DNA of 47,532 bases. Source: RGIG8745 sp964554265. GTDB taxonomy: Bacteria > Bacteroidota > Bacteroidia > Bacteroidales > Bacteroidaceae. The translations under genes and the position numbers were made by a program. The stretch spans positions 1 to 47,532 of the forward strand of contig CAZKOB010000013.1 of assembly GCA_964554265.1 (NCBI GenBank), in the 5' to 3' direction. Below, piece after piece: positions 1 through 8,165 of this stretch (position 1 is its first letter; each line of letters begins with the position of its first letter). The notes below the pieces were generated by a model. That model had not been told where the DNA came from. It did no database searches and worked only from the letters and a program-made list of their open reading frames with translations.

Positions 1-122
1 ACAAAGATAATAATTCTAATCGAATTTCTCAAACGATTTACTTTTGACTATAATAAATAAAGTGTGCATTAAAAATATATATAGTAGAAAGAGAGTATGC
101 TTATTATTTGAGTCTGTAAGTT

Positions 123-944
123 TTATCTTCTGCCGCTACGACTTCCACTTTCGTTTCTTGATGCATTTACTGCTTCATGAGCTTTTGCCGATGATGTACG
201 GCTGTTGCTGACATTGACAAACCCGGAGCGTGAACTGCTACGGTTGTTTCCGCTGCTTCTGCCGTTGTTTTTTTCAGTAGTTCCCTTATTGTTGTTTCCG
301 GGCCTTGTCTGATTGCCGCCTTGTGGTCGCATGTTGCCTGTATGTGGGTCTCCCTTAGTTCCACGGTTGTTCCTGTCAGGCTTGATATTGTTGGGAGTCT
401 TCTTGTTTTCGAAATGAAATCCCGGTCTTCTGTCATTAGGTTTCATACCGTGTGGAGGGCGGTTGGCCGGATGCATTCCTGTAAAGAAGTGGCCGCCACG
501 GTAGTTTTGGAAGTGGCGTGGGACGGCACAGTAAAAGTAGTTGCGGCGAGGGTCGTGAGCATAGATGCCGAATCGCCAGCTTTTGTTTGTAAACACGATA
601 GGACGGTAAAAGTAATCGTATGTTACAAGTTTTGCCCATATGTTAGTGCCTAACAGGATACGCAGAGCACGGTCCCTTTCATACATCACAGCCATATAGT
701 CGTCATATCTGTATCCGAGCGCCACTTCGTCCAGATAATCATTTACACCGCAGATGTAATCATAGTTTATCCTGTACAGATCATCGAGGATGAGTCCGGA
801 AGTGATGCCGAGCGTATAAGCCATACGGTCGGTAAGAAAACGTGCGTTGTCTCTCATTGCATAATAGCTCATCGGTTGTGCATCTGCAACTATGCTACAG
901 AACAATAACATCATTGCTGTCAGTGTTGTTTTTACCGTTTTCAT
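123..944 (-). CDS. Secreted Arg/Asn/Gly-rich protein of unknown function
   Basis: Predicted 273-aa exported protein. I chose the ATG at 944 because it begins a clear Sec signal peptide (MKTVKTTLTAMMLLFCSIVADAQ, cleavage likely after DAQ) and because the promoter at 1036-1067 would start transcription close to the upstream in-frame ATG at 1031, making that start unlikely. The mature protein has an aromatic-rich N-terminal domain (about residues 24-160, many Tyr, Phe and Asp) followed by a low-complexity basic tail of Arg, Asn, Gly, Ser and Lys to the C-terminus. The tail looks disordered and could bind anionic polymers or nucleic acid, but that is inference. I do not recognise a named family. 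It is transcribed alone; the nearest gene upstream on the same strand is the S9 peptidase, whose stop is followed by a strong hairpin. Confidence 0.75.
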   Translation of the reverse strand: MKTVKTTLTAMMLLFCSIVADAQPMSYYAMRDNARFLTDRMAYTLGITSGLILDDLYRINYDYICGVNDYLDEVALGYRYDDYMAVMYERDRALRILLGTNIWAKLVTYDYFYRPIVFTNKSWRFGIYAHDPRRNYFYCAVPRHFQNYRGGHFFTGMHPANRPPHGMKPNDRRPGFHFENKKTPNNIKPDRNNRGTKGDPHTGNMRPQGGNQTRPGNNNKGTTEKNNGRSSGNNRSSSRSGFVNVSNSRTSSAKAHEAVNASRNESGSRSGRR

Positions 945-1035
945 AATTGTTGTTGTTTTTATTGTTGTGTGACTCTTGATTCTCTTTATGATAACCAAAT
1001 TGCTGTATCGCAAATTTGTTTTCTTTTTCATGATG

Positions 1036-1067
1036 CAAAGTTAACGCATCTTTTTTGTGGGCACAAA
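1036..1067 (-). promoter_or_regulatory. Bacteroidetes-type promoter for the secreted R/N/G-rich protein
   Basis: On the minus strand TTTG (1067-1064) is followed after 20 bp by TAACTTTG (1043-1036) and then C. This matches the Bacteroides -33/-7 consensus TTTG-N19-21-TAnnTTTG. The predicted transcript start, near 1030, lies about 85 nt upstream of the chosen ATG. Confidence 0.65.
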
Positions 1068-1169
1068 GGAAAAATCCTAAACCGGTGCAGCCTTGTCCCT
1101 AAACATTCTTGGGGATTTTCCTTCTCCCGTCATGTTTTCCGGGTGACGGTTGTAGGGGTATGAATACAT

Positions 1170-1208
1170 CATTGCCCCATATTGCATATTGGACAATATG
1201 GGGCAATG
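1170..1208 (-). terminator. Strong hairpin downstream of S9 peptidase
   Basis: Perfect 15-bp inverted repeat: arms 1170-1184 and 1194-1208, 9-nt loop. It lies 72 nt past the stop of the S9 peptidase. There is no T-tract on either side, so it may stabilise the 3' end rather than act as a classical intrinsic terminator. Confidence 0.45.
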
Positions 1209-1279
1209 CCATGTCGGTGTTGCCTTGTGAAATCACTTGGTTTTGTCTGCAACATCCTATATAGTCAATCTCTTGTGCC

Positions 1280-3751
1280 TTACAGGCTTTTTGGCTTGTA
1301 GATGGCGTTCCACCATGCAGGGTCGTCCTTCAGCCATTTGGCGAACCATGCATAAATGGTGTTTTGCCATTGTATGCGTTTGCTGTAGTCGGTGATGTGA
1401 TGGTCCTGTCCGTCCACCACAACAAGAGCCGTTTCGCGTCCCAGCAGTTTTAGTGCTGTATACATTTGTATGCTTTCTCCTACTGGTACATTAACGTCTG
1501 CAGAACCGTGCAGGAAGAGCAGGGGAGTGTGTATCTTATCCGCATTGAATAGAGGACTCTGGTCTACAAACAGTTTCTTGTTTGTCCAGGGGTAACTTCC
1601 GGCCATAGACACTTCGCTGTAGCTGTAGCCCCAATAGCCTTCGCCCCAATAGCTCGTGTGGTCGCTTATTCCGGCATGCGATATGGCCGCAGCGAATATG
1701 TCGGTGCATGTCTGGAGATATTGAGTCATGAACCCACCATAGCTTGCGCCGATGCATCCTATTTTTCTTTCATTTACAAAACTGTGCTCCTTGCAGAATT
1801 GCTTTGTGGCTCCGATAATATCTTCCGCCACACCTTCTCCTGCTGTGTTGACGTGTCTTGCAGAAAATTCTTGTCCGAATCCGGTAGCTCCGCTTGGGTT
1901 TATAACGAGTACTACATATCCTAAAGCTGCGTATGCATGATGAGGGTAACGGCTCTCAAAATATCTGCTTGTAGGACTGCAACCTCCATAGTAGTTTACA
2001 ATCATTGGCAGCTTCTCTGATGTTGGAACATGAGGAGGCAGGTAATAACGGCAGCATATTGTGTCTCCTTTGTCGTTGATATATGTCCATGCTTTGCATT
2101 CTCCGAGTTCTATATCTTTAAGAATCTCCTTGCTTATATCTTCGATGAGTGTTGTCTTTAGGTTCTTTGTGTTGAGAGTGTATACACGTTCGGAGTTGGA
2201 GGCGCTTTCTCCGTAGAAAGAAAGAGTCTGTGCAGAATTTGATACCGAGAAATTATTGACAATTTCTTCTGGAATGTTGATTCTGATTATCTTTCCGGTT
2301 GATGGGTTTATACGGAAAAGATTAATGCTGTCTTTGTCTTCGGCATTGAAATAGATCATTCCGTCAGCTTTGCACCAGTTGGCGGATAGTACACTTGGAT
2401 TGAAGTTTTTTGTGAGCGGGCGCACATTATGCGTCGCAATATCCATAATGTACAGTTGTCCGTCTATCATGCTTGGAGTCTGACCTTCCTTCACGTTCTT
2501 CCCGATGCCGTTGAGAGCCTCCGGTGACCCCGACAGCAGTATTTGTTTTCCGTCTGGAGAAAACTTGGCATAGGAGATGAAACCGTCTTTTGAAACAAGG
2601 GTGTCTGCATGGAGTGTCTGTAAGTCTATTCTGTAGAAAGAGGACACGGAGGTTGGTCGTTTTGTCAGTCGGCTTTCATTTTTTCCGATGATGACATATC
2701 TTCCGTCATCAGAAATGTCTTCACAAGATACATTATGAAAACCGTATGTGATGGGGTTTGTCAGTCCTGTCTTGAAATCGTAGCGTGCCAGTTGGTTTCT
2801 GTCGCGCCATCCGCGCTGCCTGTCTTCAGGCTCAAGTATTTCGTATATATCCTTTTTCTCTTTAGGCCCTTCTTCCTGTATGTCGAAGATGGCAAAATCT
2901 TCTGTTGGCGAAATCTTGAAGCGTCCGTATGGCAGGTAGTCGGCAATGACGGTTTCTTCTCGTGTCCTTGGGTCCACAGCCACCAGCCTGTCGCTGCCGT
3001 TTATGTCCTGTTTCCTGTAGTAATATTTGTTGCTGCGAGGCATCCATTTGAGCATTTCCCTCCGCTCGTCGATGATATGTCCTGTAGCTGTTTCTCTGAC
3101 TTCATGCATGTAGCTTGTTTTTCCGCCGTTGTATGTGGTGTAATGTGAAATGATTATGTATTTTCCGTCAGGAGACACTTCAGAACCATTGCAATGTTTC
3201 CCATGCATGACATCGCTGAGTGTGTAAGGATGCTTTCTGTTGTCGGCAAAAACGGATAACGTATGGTTCTTTTCTGATTCAATGCTCAGTTTCAATGTAT
3301 CGGTCTTTCCTGCTTCGCTCATATATTTTATTACGACATTGTGTGTGGCTGGTTCCAGCACAATGTCTCCTCCCGCCTTTTTGATGCCGTCGACATAAAT
3401 CCGGTATTTTCTGATACCTTCCACATTGATTGTCGCTGTAGTGTAAGCATTGTTTTGGATGGAAAAACCGAGCAGATGAATGGCATCTCCTTTGTCATAT
3501 CCCGGCAGCGCTCCGCCTTCAATGATTTTGCCTTGTCGGACCAATGCCAATGATACATGGTTGTCAAGCAGAACGTCTGCATCAAACACCTTGGAATTGA
3601 CGTCCACACTGTCTATCATCAACGGGCTTTGTACTGTGTATGGACCCATGTAACGGTATTTTACGACATCGATAGTGTCTGCATGGGTTGAGGCTGCAAC
3701 ACCTATGGAAGCGGCCAAAATGAAATTCCTTATTCCTTTTGCTCTTAACAT
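1280..3751 (-). CDS. S9 family prolyl oligopeptidase-type serine peptidase, exported
   Basis: 823 aa with an N-terminal signal peptide (about residues 1-24). Residues from about 170 to 560 carry WD40/propeller-like repeats (for example KFSPDGKQILLSG), and the C-terminal third is an alpha/beta hydrolase domain. The catalytic triad is visible: Ser670 in GASYGG, Asp752 in HGSADVNV and His784 in DGQDHH, in the same order and motif context as DPP-IV. Family knowledge indicates hydrolysis of short peptides, often after Pro or Ala, probably in the periplasm. It lies next to the RiPP locus on the same strand, but a 312-bp gap and its own -7 promoter element separate it from glf. A role in trimming the secreted peptide is possible but unsupported. 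Confidence 0.92.
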   Translation of the reverse strand: MLRAKGIRNFILAASIGVAASTHADTIDVVKYRYMGPYTVQSPLMIDSVDVNSKVFDADVLLDNHVSLALVRQGKIIEGGALPGYDKGDAIHLLGFSIQNNAYTTATINVEGIRKYRIYVDGIKKAGGDIVLEPATHNVVIKYMSEAGKTDTLKLSIESEKNHTLSVFADNRKHPYTLSDVMHGKHCNGSEVSPDGKYIIISHYTTYNGGKTSYMHEVRETATGHIIDERREMLKWMPRSNKYYYRKQDINGSDRLVAVDPRTREETVIADYLPYGRFKISPTEDFAIFDIQEEGPKEKKDIYEILEPEDRQRGWRDRNQLARYDFKTGLTNPITYGFHNVSCEDISDDGRYVIIGKNESRLTKRPTSVSSFYRIDLQTLHADTLVSKDGFISYAKFSPDGKQILLSGSPEALNGIGKNVKEGQTPSMIDGQLYIMDIATHNVRPLTKNFNPSVLSANWCKADGMIYFNAEDKDSINLFRINPSTGKIIRINIPEEIVNNFSVSNSAQTLSFYGESASNSERVYTLNTKNLKTTLIEDISKEILKDIELGECKAWTYINDKGDTICCRYYLPPHVPTSEKLPMIVNYYGGCSPTSRYFESRYPHHAYAALGYVVLVINPSGATGFGQEFSARHVNTAGEGVAEDIIGATKQFCKEHSFVNERKIGCIGASYGGFMTQYLQTCTDIFAAAISHAGISDHTSYWGEGYWGYSYSEVSMAGSYPWTNKKLFVDQSPLFNADKIHTPLLFLHGSADVNVPVGESIQMYTALKLLGRETALVVVDGQDHHITDYSKRIQWQNTIYAWFAKWLKDDPAWWNAIYKPKSL

Positions 3752-4063
3752 ATCTTTTGTTTATTGTCTGTGATGGCAAAGGTAGCGTTTATTCTTTAAT
3801 AATAGCACATTGCAATTTCATTTTGTCTGTAGGCTTTGTCTGAAAAAAAGTAGTTTTGTATCCGTTTTCTGCTTACGAAACAGTCTGTGTCGAATTCTTG
3901 AATTTACATGGTCCTGATTCTTGCTTGATGTCTAATATTAGAACAATTGTTGAACTATACTCAAGTTCTTGATGAGATGATAAAATGTAATAGTCATCCG
4001 TTCATATTATGGGTGATGAACACTACACAGTTGCGGTGGTGTCCTTTCTTTTTGTCTCTTTCT
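3752..4063. other. 312-bp intergenic region between glf and the S9 peptidase
   Basis: Holds the -7 element near 3780. Otherwise I see no gene, repeat or convincing terminator hairpin for the long upstream operon. Confidence 0.5.
3777..3784 (-). promoter_or_regulatory. -7 promoter element for the S9 peptidase
   Basis: The minus strand reads TACCTTTG then C, matching TAnnTTTG, 26 nt upstream of the ATG at 3751. I could not find a good TTTG at -33, so this is a partial promoter match. Confidence 0.45.
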
Positions 4064-5194
4064 TCATGCTCGGAGTGTTTCTTGTTCATGCTTTTTCCAT
4101 GTGTCCAGCGCGCTTCGTATGACGCAATCCATGTCATAATACTTGTATTCTGCCAGACGTCCGCCGAAAATCACGTCCGTCTCTCGGTCTGCAAGTAGCT
4201 TGTATCTTGCATGTATGGAACTGTTCTCTTTGTCGTTGATGGGATAGTAGGCTTCACTGCCACCTGTATATTCCGTCGGATATTCATGTGTGATGACGGT
4301 TTTCGGATTGTCATATACCTTGTCGCCGGACACTTCAAAATGCTTGTGCTCGACAATTCGCGTAAAGGGTGTCTCTCTATCCGTGAAGTTCATGATGGCC
4401 ACTCCCTGATAGTTTGGCATATCTTTCGTCTCATGTTCGAATTTCAGCGAGCGGTACTGCAGGCCTCCGTATCTGTATCGGTAGAACTCGTCGATTCTGC
4501 CTGTATATACCAGTCGGTTTGCTACATACCTCCATTCCCTGTCAAGTCCGTCGAAGAAGTCTGTTCCGGTCCTCACCTCGCATCCGTCTAGCAGTCCCTC
4601 TGTCAGCCGGTTGTAACCTCCTATGGGAATGCCCTGATAGGTGTCGTTGAAGTAGTTGTTGTCGTATGTCAGCCTTACCGGTAGCCTCTGTATGATGAAT
4701 GGAGGGAGCTGGTCGCATGGCTTTCCCCATTGTTTTTCCGTATAGCCCTTCACTAACTTCTCGTAGATGTCGCTCCCTACCAGCGACAGTGCCTGCTCCT
4801 CCAGATTGTGCACATCTCCTTCGTACCGTTGCTGCCGGAGCTTGTATTGCGCCTCCTCCGGGGTAGCGGTGTGCCACATCTCATGGAACGTGTTCATATT
4901 GAAGGGCAGACTGTAAAGTTCACCCCTGTAGTTTGCTTTTGTGTTCAGTGTGAAGCGGTTGAAGTCAACAAACCTGTTCACGAATTTCCACACTTCTTTA
5001 TCGGAGGTGTGGAATATGTGCGGACCGTACTTGTGTACGTTGATGCCGTGGATATTCTCGCAAAACACGTTGCCTCCCTGATGTCCGCGTCTGTCTATGA
5101 CCAGACATGTTCTTCCGGCTTGCCTTGCGCACCATGCAAAAGTGGCGCCGAACAATCCGGAACCTACAATCAGATAATCATACTTCTTGCTCAT
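4064..5194 (-). CDS. glf: UDP-galactopyranose mutase
   Basis: 376 aa, usual length for the family. It interconverts UDP-galactopyranose and UDP-galactofuranose with reduced FAD in the cytoplasm. The N-terminal FAD-binding fold has VGSGLFGA (residues 10-17) and the characteristic GHQGGN and KYGPHIFHT segments follow; PFNMNTF and the C-terminal GRLAEYKYYDMD are also typical of Glf. It starts 10 nt after the stop of the upstream glycosyltransferase-like gene, so it is almost certainly the last gene of the RiPP operon. A galactofuranose donor within this operon suggests that one of the nearby glycosyltransferases uses UDP-Galf, though cell-surface glycans elsewhere in the genome could also use it. 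Confidence 0.95.
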   Translation of the reverse strand: MSKKYDYLIVGSGLFGATFAWCARQAGRTCLVIDRRGHQGGNVFCENIHGINVHKYGPHIFHTSDKEVWKFVNRFVDFNRFTLNTKANYRGELYSLPFNMNTFHEMWHTATPEEAQYKLRQQRYEGDVHNLEEQALSLVGSDIYEKLVKGYTEKQWGKPCDQLPPFIIQRLPVRLTYDNNYFNDTYQGIPIGGYNRLTEGLLDGCEVRTGTDFFDGLDREWRYVANRLVYTGRIDEFYRYRYGGLQYRSLKFEHETKDMPNYQGVAIMNFTDRETPFTRIVEHKHFEVSGDKVYDNPKTVITHEYPTEYTGGSEAYYPINDKENSSIHARYKLLADRETDVIFGGRLAEYKYYDMDCVIRSALDTWKKHEQETLRA

Positions 5195-5204
5195 TTTTTT
5201 CTTC

Positions 5205-5966
5205 CTATTTTACCGGGTGGTATATCATGTCGGGGACTGTCATCTCCTTTTCCGTGTATCGAGGACGGAAACGGTGTGTGCTGCTGTTTTCTTCATGCGA
5301 GTCCCAGACGTCCATATAGAATAGGTCTGGATGTCCGTCGTATATGTATCTTCCTCGACCGCCGAAGTCGGCAATATTCAGCCTGTAGTATTTGAACAGG
5401 GTGGGCAGGAGCACCTCAAAATGTCCCCTGTCCCCCAGACGACACCTCTCGTCCAGCAGACGGAGTGCCCTACCCGAGAGTCTGCATATCGGGTTGAACG
5501 ACTTTAGCAGGTCGCCTTTGTCCGGATGTATGCCGACAAGCTCCAGTTCGTTCCATCTGTTCCATCCCGGATTGTCGTCCACTGTTTCGATATAGGCAGA
5601 CACGAAGTCCTCTCCCTTGTTCTTGAAGAAGGAAAAGAAGTCCTTCCAATTGCCGGAGAAGCGGACATCATACTCTATGACCCAATAATGATCATATAAT
5701 GGGTGCTGCCTGAAGAATCTGAGCATGATAAGGTGTATGTTCCCTCCGGGCATGGTGTTCTCCCATGTGTTGCAGCCCAGTTCGTTTATGCTTTCCAGAG
5801 TGTATGTGAACAGTCTGGGCAGTTTCGGTATATCTGTTCTGCATACGTCTGTTTGCAGGCAGACATGCAGGTCGGCAGTACCGTCAGTCTCTTTCCGCAG
5901 TTTCTCGATTTGCAGGGCAATGTCTTCATTGTAGATATGGGTGATGAACAGAATTGCAGTCTTCAT
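5205..5966 (-). CDS. Glycosyltransferase-like protein (GT-A type, candidate galactofuranosyltransferase)
   Basis: 253 aa. It begins MKTAILFITHIYN, a nucleotide-sugar-like first strand, and has WVIEYDVRFSGNW around residues 95-107, where Glu98/Asp100 occupy the place of a DxD-like metal site after a hydrophobic strand. No signal peptide or membrane helix is seen, so it should act in the cytoplasm. It sits between the GT/LanC-like fusion (6-nt gap) and glf (10-nt gap). I infer that it transfers a sugar and, because of glf, possibly galactofuranose. I cannot assign a CAZy family from sequence alone; DUF3405-like proteins are one alternative. Confidence 0.7.
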   Translation of the reverse strand: MKTAILFITHIYNEDIALQIEKLRKETDGTADLHVCLQTDVCRTDIPKLPRLFTYTLESINELGCNTWENTMPGGNIHLIMLRFFRQHPLYDHYWVIEYDVRFSGNWKDFFSFFKNKGEDFVSAYIETVDDNPGWNRWNELELVGIHPDKGDLLKSFNPICRLSGRALRLLDERCRLGDRGHFEVLLPTLFKYYRLNIADFGGRGRYIYDGHPDLFYMDVWDSHEENSSTHRFRPRYTEKEMTVPDMIYHPVK

Positions 5967-5972
5967 TTTTTG

Positions 5973-7427
5973 TCATTTTATAGTGTGAAACAATATTTCA
6001 GCCAGCATCAATGCACTTTCAAGTGTCATTATTCTCGGAGGGAGGTTTTTCAGTTCCTCTCGCACCTTCACTTTGAAATGTTCGTCTTCTGTCAGCATGT
6101 AAATCCGGAATGAACGATAGGCATGCTCTATGGGACTGCATGGGACGCTCCATGCCTGTCTTTCAAGTTCTCGCAGCATTCCTTCATCTTTCATGCCGCA
6201 TCTCCAGAGAAGAGACAGGGCATCCGCCATGCATACCGGATTCGGAAGAGTGCTGTCGCCCTCCGTCTTGTCCGACAGGAGTGTTGCCGCTTCCTCGCAC
6301 TCCTTCTGGTTCTTCTCCGTGTTTCTGCCTTGAAGCCGGGCAAGGTAGTATCGACCTATGCCGGTCAGTTCCGTAAACGACATGTCCTTTTTGTGCTGTT
6401 CTATATATCGGCGGATATGCTGGTCTATGTCTTCAAGCACTTCTTCAGGATTGTCATCGATGAAGCCGTTCTGTGCGAGGAACTCGATGAGCCAGCAGCA
6501 TCCTGTGATGCCGTGCTGGAAGTTCATATCGTCTTTCACGGCCCCCAGTCCGTCTTGCGCATGGCAGACCAGCTTCAGGGCTATATCTGTGTATTTTTGA
6601 GACTGTGTGATTCCTGCGAGAAGGGCCAGAAGATACGCATAGCCGAAACAGCCGTCTATGCCTATAGAGGAGAAGGATGGTCTCTCGTTCTTCAGCCAAT
6701 GCTCCAGTTCTTTCTTGTGTCTTAGGAATATGTCCCTATCGCAGAGAAGTTCTTTTTCGTCATCTGCTGGGATGCGGCCGTATTCATGCGCCGTGGCGGA
6801 GAGGTTGTATTTCTTCAGGTATGCGGCACGCTCTTCATAGTGAAAGGGTTGTCCTGACTGGATGGGACGAGTATGGACGATGCTGACACCATCGATGATG
6901 GCCATGTCTCTGTAGTTGGAATCAATCAGCAGAGGCCAATGTGCTTCTATCCCCCATCCGGTCTCATTCTCGTTGAAGGTGAAGAGCACCTTCTGCAGGG
7001 CATCTCTTGAAAAGCATGGGACCATCATCTCTATCATGTTTGTATACCTCAGAAAGCAGAAACGGTCCTTCAGGGTATGATCCCATGAATAGTACGATTT
7101 GACGAGTGATGGCTGTGCTATTTTCAGTCTGTAATGCTGCATGGCATCAAACAGTGCGTCTATGGTGACGGAGTCCATCATTATGTCGTCATCAGGAATG
7201 AAGAAATAGTCGTACTTGTTCAGTATCCAAGAATTGGTTCCCAGATATTTGTATACATTTTTCAATTTGTACCCTTTGATATGGCAGATGTACTCCGTAT
7301 CACCGAGGTATTTCTCCGTGGAGTCGTCATAGACTATCAGGTGGAGGTCGAAGTTATGTCCCCCTTCGGTCCACATGCGGTGAAGGCTGTCTTTGCCCAC
7401 TGCTGATATTACACAATTTTTGTTCAT
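5973..7427 (-). CDS. DUF707-type glycosyltransferase fused to a LanC-like alpha-toroid domain
   Basis: 484 aa with two domains. Residues 1-245 resemble DUF707/GT-A proteins: NCVISAVGKDSLHRMW start, FDLHLIVYDD, and FIPDDDI with Asp79-81 as the metal-binding triad. Residues about 250-480 are helical with Gly-rich turns (GIDGCFGYAYLL, HGITGCCWLIEFL at 305-317, LTGIGRYYL), the hallmark of LanC-like alpha/alpha toroids. This C-terminal half aligns by eye with the stand-alone LanC-like protein at 11293-12366, including the run ending EVLEDID versus EILKDID. No WCHG zinc motif is apparent. The fusion suggests that the toroid holds or presents the peptide to the sugar-transfer domain; that is inference. 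Spacing is 9 nt after the HlyD-like gene. Confidence 0.8.
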   Translation of the reverse strand: MNKNCVISAVGKDSLHRMWTEGGHNFDLHLIVYDDSTEKYLGDTEYICHIKGYKLKNVYKYLGTNSWILNKYDYFFIPDDDIMMDSVTIDALFDAMQHYRLKIAQPSLVKSYYSWDHTLKDRFCFLRYTNMIEMMVPCFSRDALQKVLFTFNENETGWGIEAHWPLLIDSNYRDMAIIDGVSIVHTRPIQSGQPFHYEERAAYLKKYNLSATAHEYGRIPADDEKELLCDRDIFLRHKKELEHWLKNERPSFSSIGIDGCFGYAYLLALLAGITQSQKYTDIALKLVCHAQDGLGAVKDDMNFQHGITGCCWLIEFLAQNGFIDDNPEEVLEDIDQHIRRYIEQHKKDMSFTELTGIGRYYLARLQGRNTEKNQKECEEAATLLSDKTEGDSTLPNPVCMADALSLLWRCGMKDEGMLRELERQAWSVPCSPIEHAYRSFRIYMLTEDEHFKVKVREELKNLPPRIMTLESALMLAEILFHTIK

Positions 7428-7436
7428 AAAGCTGTT

Positions 7437-8165
7437 TTATGGATTGTTTTTCTGTTTATTTGTGAAAAAACTGTTCAGGACGGAATGTTCTCCTGTTGTT
7501 ATTTTTACTGTCGCATGATAGTTCCATATTATGTCGGCTGCCGATTCCGTTGGAAGAGTGAATTCCATCAACATCGAATAAGTCCCATTCCTGATGTTGG
7601 CATATTTTGCAATGTAGGTGATCTCGCCTTCCATACGGCAACCGTTGACGGATGTTTCTGCCTTCATGCCGGGGTGCAGCCTGCCTTTTTGGACATTCGT
7701 CACAGAAGCCCTTGCCTTCACTTTGAGGTATACTGTGTCTGCGACTGTGCAGAAGCTTGTTCCTTCATCTACATAGTCTTTTTTCTTGAAGTTGTCGCAA
7801 GGGTATGCGATGCCTCTTGTTGGGGATACGATAAATTCAGGATATGCCTCTTCTCCATATTGGGGTGTGATGACGGCCAATGTTTCTCCTTCAATGACAT
7901 GGCGAACGTATCCCGGAATTTCGTTTCGGACAATCCCTCCTCTTGAGTTCTTTATATCAATGGCATAGTTCGTATTTCTCAGTGTTGCCATAACCGTTAT
8001 AGTGTCGGGGTATTTGATATAATAACCCGATGCGAATGCAAGAACAAGAAACACCAAAATGACTGAAATGCCCATACGCAGAATTGCTGGTGGGACCCTT
8101 CCCATCAGTTCCTGCATCTCTCCGCTGCGGAGTTCTATTCGGGGTTCCTCTTTCCTTGTTTCCAT
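7437..8165 (-). CDS. HlyD/membrane-fusion-type secretion protein, short form
   Basis: 242 aa. An N-terminal cytoplasmic tail is followed by one membrane helix (about residues 31-50, VILVFLVLAFASGYY) and then KYPDTITVMATL and a beta-rich biotinyl-lipoyl-like region with VKARASVTNVQKGRLHPGMKA, as in HlyD-family adaptors. It lacks the long coiled-coil hairpin usual for the family, being about half the usual length. The ATG overlaps the stop of the ABC exporter by one base, so the two are translationally coupled and likely form one secretion complex that spans the inner membrane and reaches into the periplasm. The short form is common enough in Bacteroidetes peptide exporters that I do not call it truncated. 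Confidence 0.82.
   Translation of the reverse strand: METRKEEPRIELRSGEMQELMGRVPPAILRMGISVILVFLVLAFASGYYIKYPDTITVMATLRNTNYAIDIKNSRGGIVRNEIPGYVRHVIEGETLAVITPQYGEEAYPEFIVSPTRGIAYPCDNFKKKDYVDEGTSFCTVADTVYLKVKARASVTNVQKGRLHPGMKAETSVNGCRMEGEITYIAKYANIRNGTYSMLMEFTLPTESAADIIWNYHATVKITTGEHSVLNSFFTNKQKNNP

Larger units (their letters stand above)
945..1279. other. 335-bp intergenic region
   Basis: Contains the promoter at 1036-1067 and the 15-bp perfect hairpin at 1170-1208. I see no plausible gene; the short frames here have no family resemblance. Confidence 0.6.

Noticed and set aside
1280..3751. S9 peptidase as the leader peptidase of the RiPP cluster
   Set aside because: The C39 domain of the exporter already fits the GG site; the S9 gene has its own promoter element and is separated by 312 bp.
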